Positions 61,987 through 64,000 of a stretch of DNA of 64,000 nt are shown piece after piece. Every line of letters starts with the position of its first letter. Position 1 is the first letter of the stretch. Below the pieces are notes generated by a model that did no database searches, had not been told where the DNA came from, and saw only the letters and a list, made by a program, of their open reading frames with translations. The DNA is from VAZQ01 sp963821505 (GTDB taxonomy: Bacteria; Pseudomonadota; Alphaproteobacteria; Rhizobiales; Xanthobacteraceae): contig CAWGEH010000018.1 of the NCBI GenBank assembly GCA_963821505.1, positions 1-64,000 of the forward strand. The letters run 5' to 3'. The position numbers were made by a program, and so were the translations under genes.

Positions 61987-62151
61987 TTATTTGAACGCGC
62001 TCTGGACGCTGGCGAAGGTCGTGTTGAGCTTCGAGCCGAGGCCCTGCACGACGGCAATGATCGCGACGGAGATACCGGCCGCGACCAGACCGTACTCAAC
62101 GGCGGTGGCACCCAATTCATCCTTCGCAAAACGCCTCACCAAATTCGTCAT
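61987..62151 (-). CDS. flp: Flp/Fap type IVb pilin
   Basis: 54-residue prepilin. A short basic leader MTNLVRRFAKDELG ends at the Gly that precedes the cleavage site; mature ATAVEYGLVAAGISVAIIAV is the hydrophobic pilin helix with the Glu-Tyr pair typical of Flp. The longer frame to 62226 adds non-coding sequence. GGAGGCAAC precedes the ATG. It is probably the major subunit of a Tad-type adhesive pilus. First gene of a unit with cpaA. Confidence 0.93.
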   Translation of the reverse strand: MTNLVRRFAKDELGATAVEYGLVAAGISVAIIAVVQGLGSKLNTTFASVQSAFK

Positions 62152-62678
62152 AGTTGCCTCCGTAGGTCCACATGGCTGTCTGAGCGTGGTCCCGGGAGCC
62201 GTTGTGTCCGACCGCTCCGGAACCATGGCCGACGGTAGACGGCGCTACCTTGCAGCGAGGTTAATATCCGGGACGAAGCCAACAGTTATGATGCTGAAAT
62301 ACAGTGTCGTTAACGATATATTTTTCCAGTTATTCCTTGGTTAACAAGGGATTTTTCTCAAATATCTACTTGTCTATCAGTATTGTTAATCCATTAAAGC
62401 ATGAATGACGCCAACATATACACAATCTAGTCACCGCATCACAAGAATATGCTTCAATTATTCAAACTACAGTGGCAGCTATATTGAAACTCGCCTGAAT
62501 TTGTGCTGTTTTCACGGCTCGACACCGAGCCTAACAGCCCGCGCGGCAACGCTGCCTTGGTCAGCCGCGCCATCCGCCGCCGCACGAACATGTCCGACTC
62601 GACCTGTCGGCGTCGGGCGAGGGCGCGCAAATCGCGCGTAGTCAGCGTTTCCTGATCGGGGCCGAATGGTCTGAAAGT
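62152..62678. other. AT-rich intergenic region upstream of flp
   Basis: 527 bases. The part from about 62260 to 62510 is much more AT-rich than the rest of the window and holds several TTAAC or GTTAA words but no exact TTAA-N7-TTAA. It is the probable promoter region of the flp gene. From 62530 to 62678 the minus strand keeps an open frame after the Lrp stop (RALARRRQVESDMFVRRRM) that looks protein-like, but without a clear start or family. Confidence 0.5.
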
Positions 62679-63137
62679 TCACGCCTGAGGGATCGGCAGC
62701 GCCGTCGTCGCCTTGATCTTCTCCATGGCGAAGCGGGAGGTGACGTTCTTCAGCGGCACCACCGTGATCAGTCGCTTGTAAAAGCTGTCGTAGCCCTGAA
62801 TGTCGGGCACGACCACACGCAGCATGTAATCGACGTCGCCCGCCATGCGGTAGAACTCCATCACCTCGGGCATGGCGCCGACCTCGGCGGCAAACCGGTC
62901 GAGCCATTGCTGCGAGTGGTCGCCGGTTTCGATGGAGACAAAGACGGTGACGCCGAGGCCAAGCTTGTCCTGATCGACCAGCGCAACGCGTTTCTGGATC
63001 ACTCCATCGGCTTCCAGCCGTTGGATGCGCTTCCAGCACGGCGTCGAGGACAAGCCGACCAGGTTGCCGATCTCGGCCACCGAATGGGAGGCGTCCTGCT
63101 GGAGGATAGCGAGAATCTTGCGGTCGATGGCGTCCAT
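62679..63137 (-). CDS. Lrp/AsnC family transcriptional regulator
   Basis: 152 residues from ATG 63137. The N-terminal HTH reads AIDRKILAILQQDASHSVAEIGNLVGLS (in outline) with recognition helix SSTPCWKRIQRLEADGVI. A RAM effector domain follows (VFVSIETGDHSQQW, MPEVMEFYRMAGDVDYML, VVPDIQGYDSFYKRL). Senses amino acids in general; target unknown. The upstream 100 bases are AT-rich and hold its promoter. The longer frame to 63179 is not typical. Confidence 0.93.
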   Translation of the reverse strand: MDAIDRKILAILQQDASHSVAEIGNLVGLSSTPCWKRIQRLEADGVIQKRVALVDQDKLGLGVTVFVSIETGDHSQQWLDRFAAEVGAMPEVMEFYRMAGDVDYMLRVVVPDIQGYDSFYKRLITVVPLKNVTSRFAMEKIKATTALPIPQA

Positions 63138-63324
63138 GGGCGCAATACCGCGGAGGGAAATAAATGTACTATTCCCCATTTTAGTAGAATTATTTCATCT
63201 CATTTCCGGCTATTTGAACGTTTATCGAGAAGGCTATTCTACCGCAAGCAAAATCTTCGGCTCATCGAAAAGGTACCTCGCCTGAGACATCCGAACGGAA
63301 TCGGCGCACGCGCTCCATCCCGGA

Positions 63325-64000
63325 TCAAGTGCCGGGCCGCTTTTCCCCTGAAAACGCGTTGGCTGCGAGCAGGGCTTCGACCTCGGCGCGGTACGGCGCC
63401 GCCGCGCTGCCGCCGAGGCGTGTGCATTTGAGCCCCGCCGCCGCGGCGGCAAAACGCATCGCCGCGACTTCGTCTCGGCCCTCGGCGAGCGCGAGCGTGA
63501 AGGCGCCGTGAAAGACATCGCCGGCGCCCAGCGTGTCGACGGTCTCGACCGCGAAAACCGGGCTCCTGCGCAGGGTCGGTCCTGCGCGCCAGAGCACATC
63601 CTGCGGGCCATCCGTGACGGCGAGAAAGGCTCCGGTCGTGTCGGCGATGCGCGCGAGCGCGGCGCCGAGATCGTCGAGACCCGTCGTTGCGCGCAGGCAC
63701 TGGCTGGAGAACACCACGTGCGTGGCGATCGTGAAGAGGTCGTCGGTCATTTGCGTCGGCCGATCGGCATCGAGCACGACGCTCAGGCCGCGTGCGCGCG
63801 CCGCCGCGCAGATCGGCCGCACGAATTCGGGAAAGACATTGTCGGCGAGCACGGCGTCGGCGGATGCGACCAAACCGGCCGGATCGGTCGGCGCCGCCGC
63901 CGCGAGCCGCTCGTCGCGATAGGTCACGACCATCCGTTCGCCGCGCGCGTCGATGAAGATCGCGGAAAGCGCCGTGGATACGCCGGCAAGCCGCGGGCAA
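63325..64000 (-). CDS. PfkB family carbohydrate kinase, N-terminus beyond the edge
   Basis: Sugar kinase of the ribokinase group; the gene continues past the right edge, 225 codons being visible. The substrate-side part starts GVSTALSAIFIDARGERMVV, a pattern shared with 2-keto-3-deoxygluconate- and sulfofructose-type kinases. The C-terminal PfkB signature DTLGAGDVFHGAFTLALAEG holds the catalytic Asp and anion hole. LSVVLDADRP and VVFSSQCLRATTGLDD lie between. Substrate undetermined. Confidence 0.9.
   Translation of the reverse strand, partial: CPRLAGVSTALSAIFIDARGERMVVTYRDERLAAAAPTDPAGLVASADAVLADNVFPEFVRPICAAARARGLSVVLDADRPTQMTDDLFTIATHVVFSSQCLRATTGLDDLGAALARIADTTGAFLAVTDGPQDVLWRAGPTLRRSPVFAVETVDTLGAGDVFHGAFTLALAEGRDEVAAMRFAAAAAGLKCTRLGGSAAAPYRAEVEALLAANAFSGEKRPGT

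Noticed and set aside
62405..62641. Open frame of 78 codons in the AT-rich region
   Set aside because: No ribosome site, no resemblance, and it crosses from AT-rich promoter DNA into GC-rich sequence.

Overview
The window is high-GC DNA with dense, mostly short-spaced genes. It looks like the chromosome of an alphaproteobacterium of the order Hyphomicrobiales (Rhizobiales), probably near the Bradyrhizobium/Rhodoplanes/Pseudolabrys group. Grounds: an alphaproteobacterial suf operon with two cysteine desulfurases; the cycM / kdsB / pheA and tyrS / anmK neighbourhoods; DUF3551, DUF1127 and Flp/Tad genes; a CtrA-type TTAA-N7-TTAA site; and the intergenic palindromes typical of this group. No rRNA, tRNA, CRISPR array, IS element or phage module was recognised.

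Layout. 1-2.5 kb: heavy-metal efflux (end of a CzcA/CusA RND pump, DUF3240 partner, CDF transporter). 2.7-13.3 kb: prfB with an intact programmed +1 frameshift, an M23 peptidase, a Bcp peroxiredoxin, a giant YhdP/AsmA-like protein, tyrS, anmK and an M28 peptidase. 13.4-22.2 kb: an alpha/beta hydrolase and the Fe-S assembly operon (cysteine desulfurase, sufB, sufC, sufD, sufS, sufT-like, VOC protein, sufA-like). 22.2-25.5 kb: TfoX-N protein, RhlE-type helicase, hydrolase, DUF3551 protein. 25.9-26.3 kb: two overlapping very small genes with double-glycine leader-like N-termini. 26.4-31.5 kb: reverse transsulfuration pair, a PobA-like hydroxylase, an FAD oxidoreductase. 31.6-35 kb: two ArsB/NhaD-type ion transporters around a RidA gene. 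35.3-42.7 kb: polA, hrpB, phosphomannomutase. 42.7-46.9 kb: LysR / DUF1127 divergent pair, pheA, kdsB, membrane-anchored cytochrome c. 47.2-55.6 kb: a Yej-type peptide ABC importer operon with two binding proteins, ending in a NUDIX hydrolase. 55.7-60.1 kb: DUF899 / SRPBCC / ArsR group, HXXEE membrane protein, a C40 peptidase remnant and an M17 aminopeptidase. 60.2-62.2 kb: part of a Tad pilus locus (tadD, cpaA, flp). 62.7-64 kb: an Lrp regulator and a PfkB sugar kinase running off the edge.

Six genes (sufT-like, tyrS, nhaD-like, polA, second yejA-like, yejB) are broken only by single extra bases, nine in total. Removing those bases restores full-length, family-typical proteins. Because essential or near-essential genes are among them and every event is a +1 insertion, sequencing or assembly error is the simplest explanation. 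By contrast the C40 peptidase at 58.3-58.7 kb looks like a genuine deletion remnant.

Most worth a second look: the double-glycine peptide pair at 25.9-26.3 kb, the PolA whose proofreading active site has lost two acidic residues, the palindromic element inserted in frame in hrpB, the PobA-like enzyme with an altered FAD motif, and a small antisense gene beside tadD.
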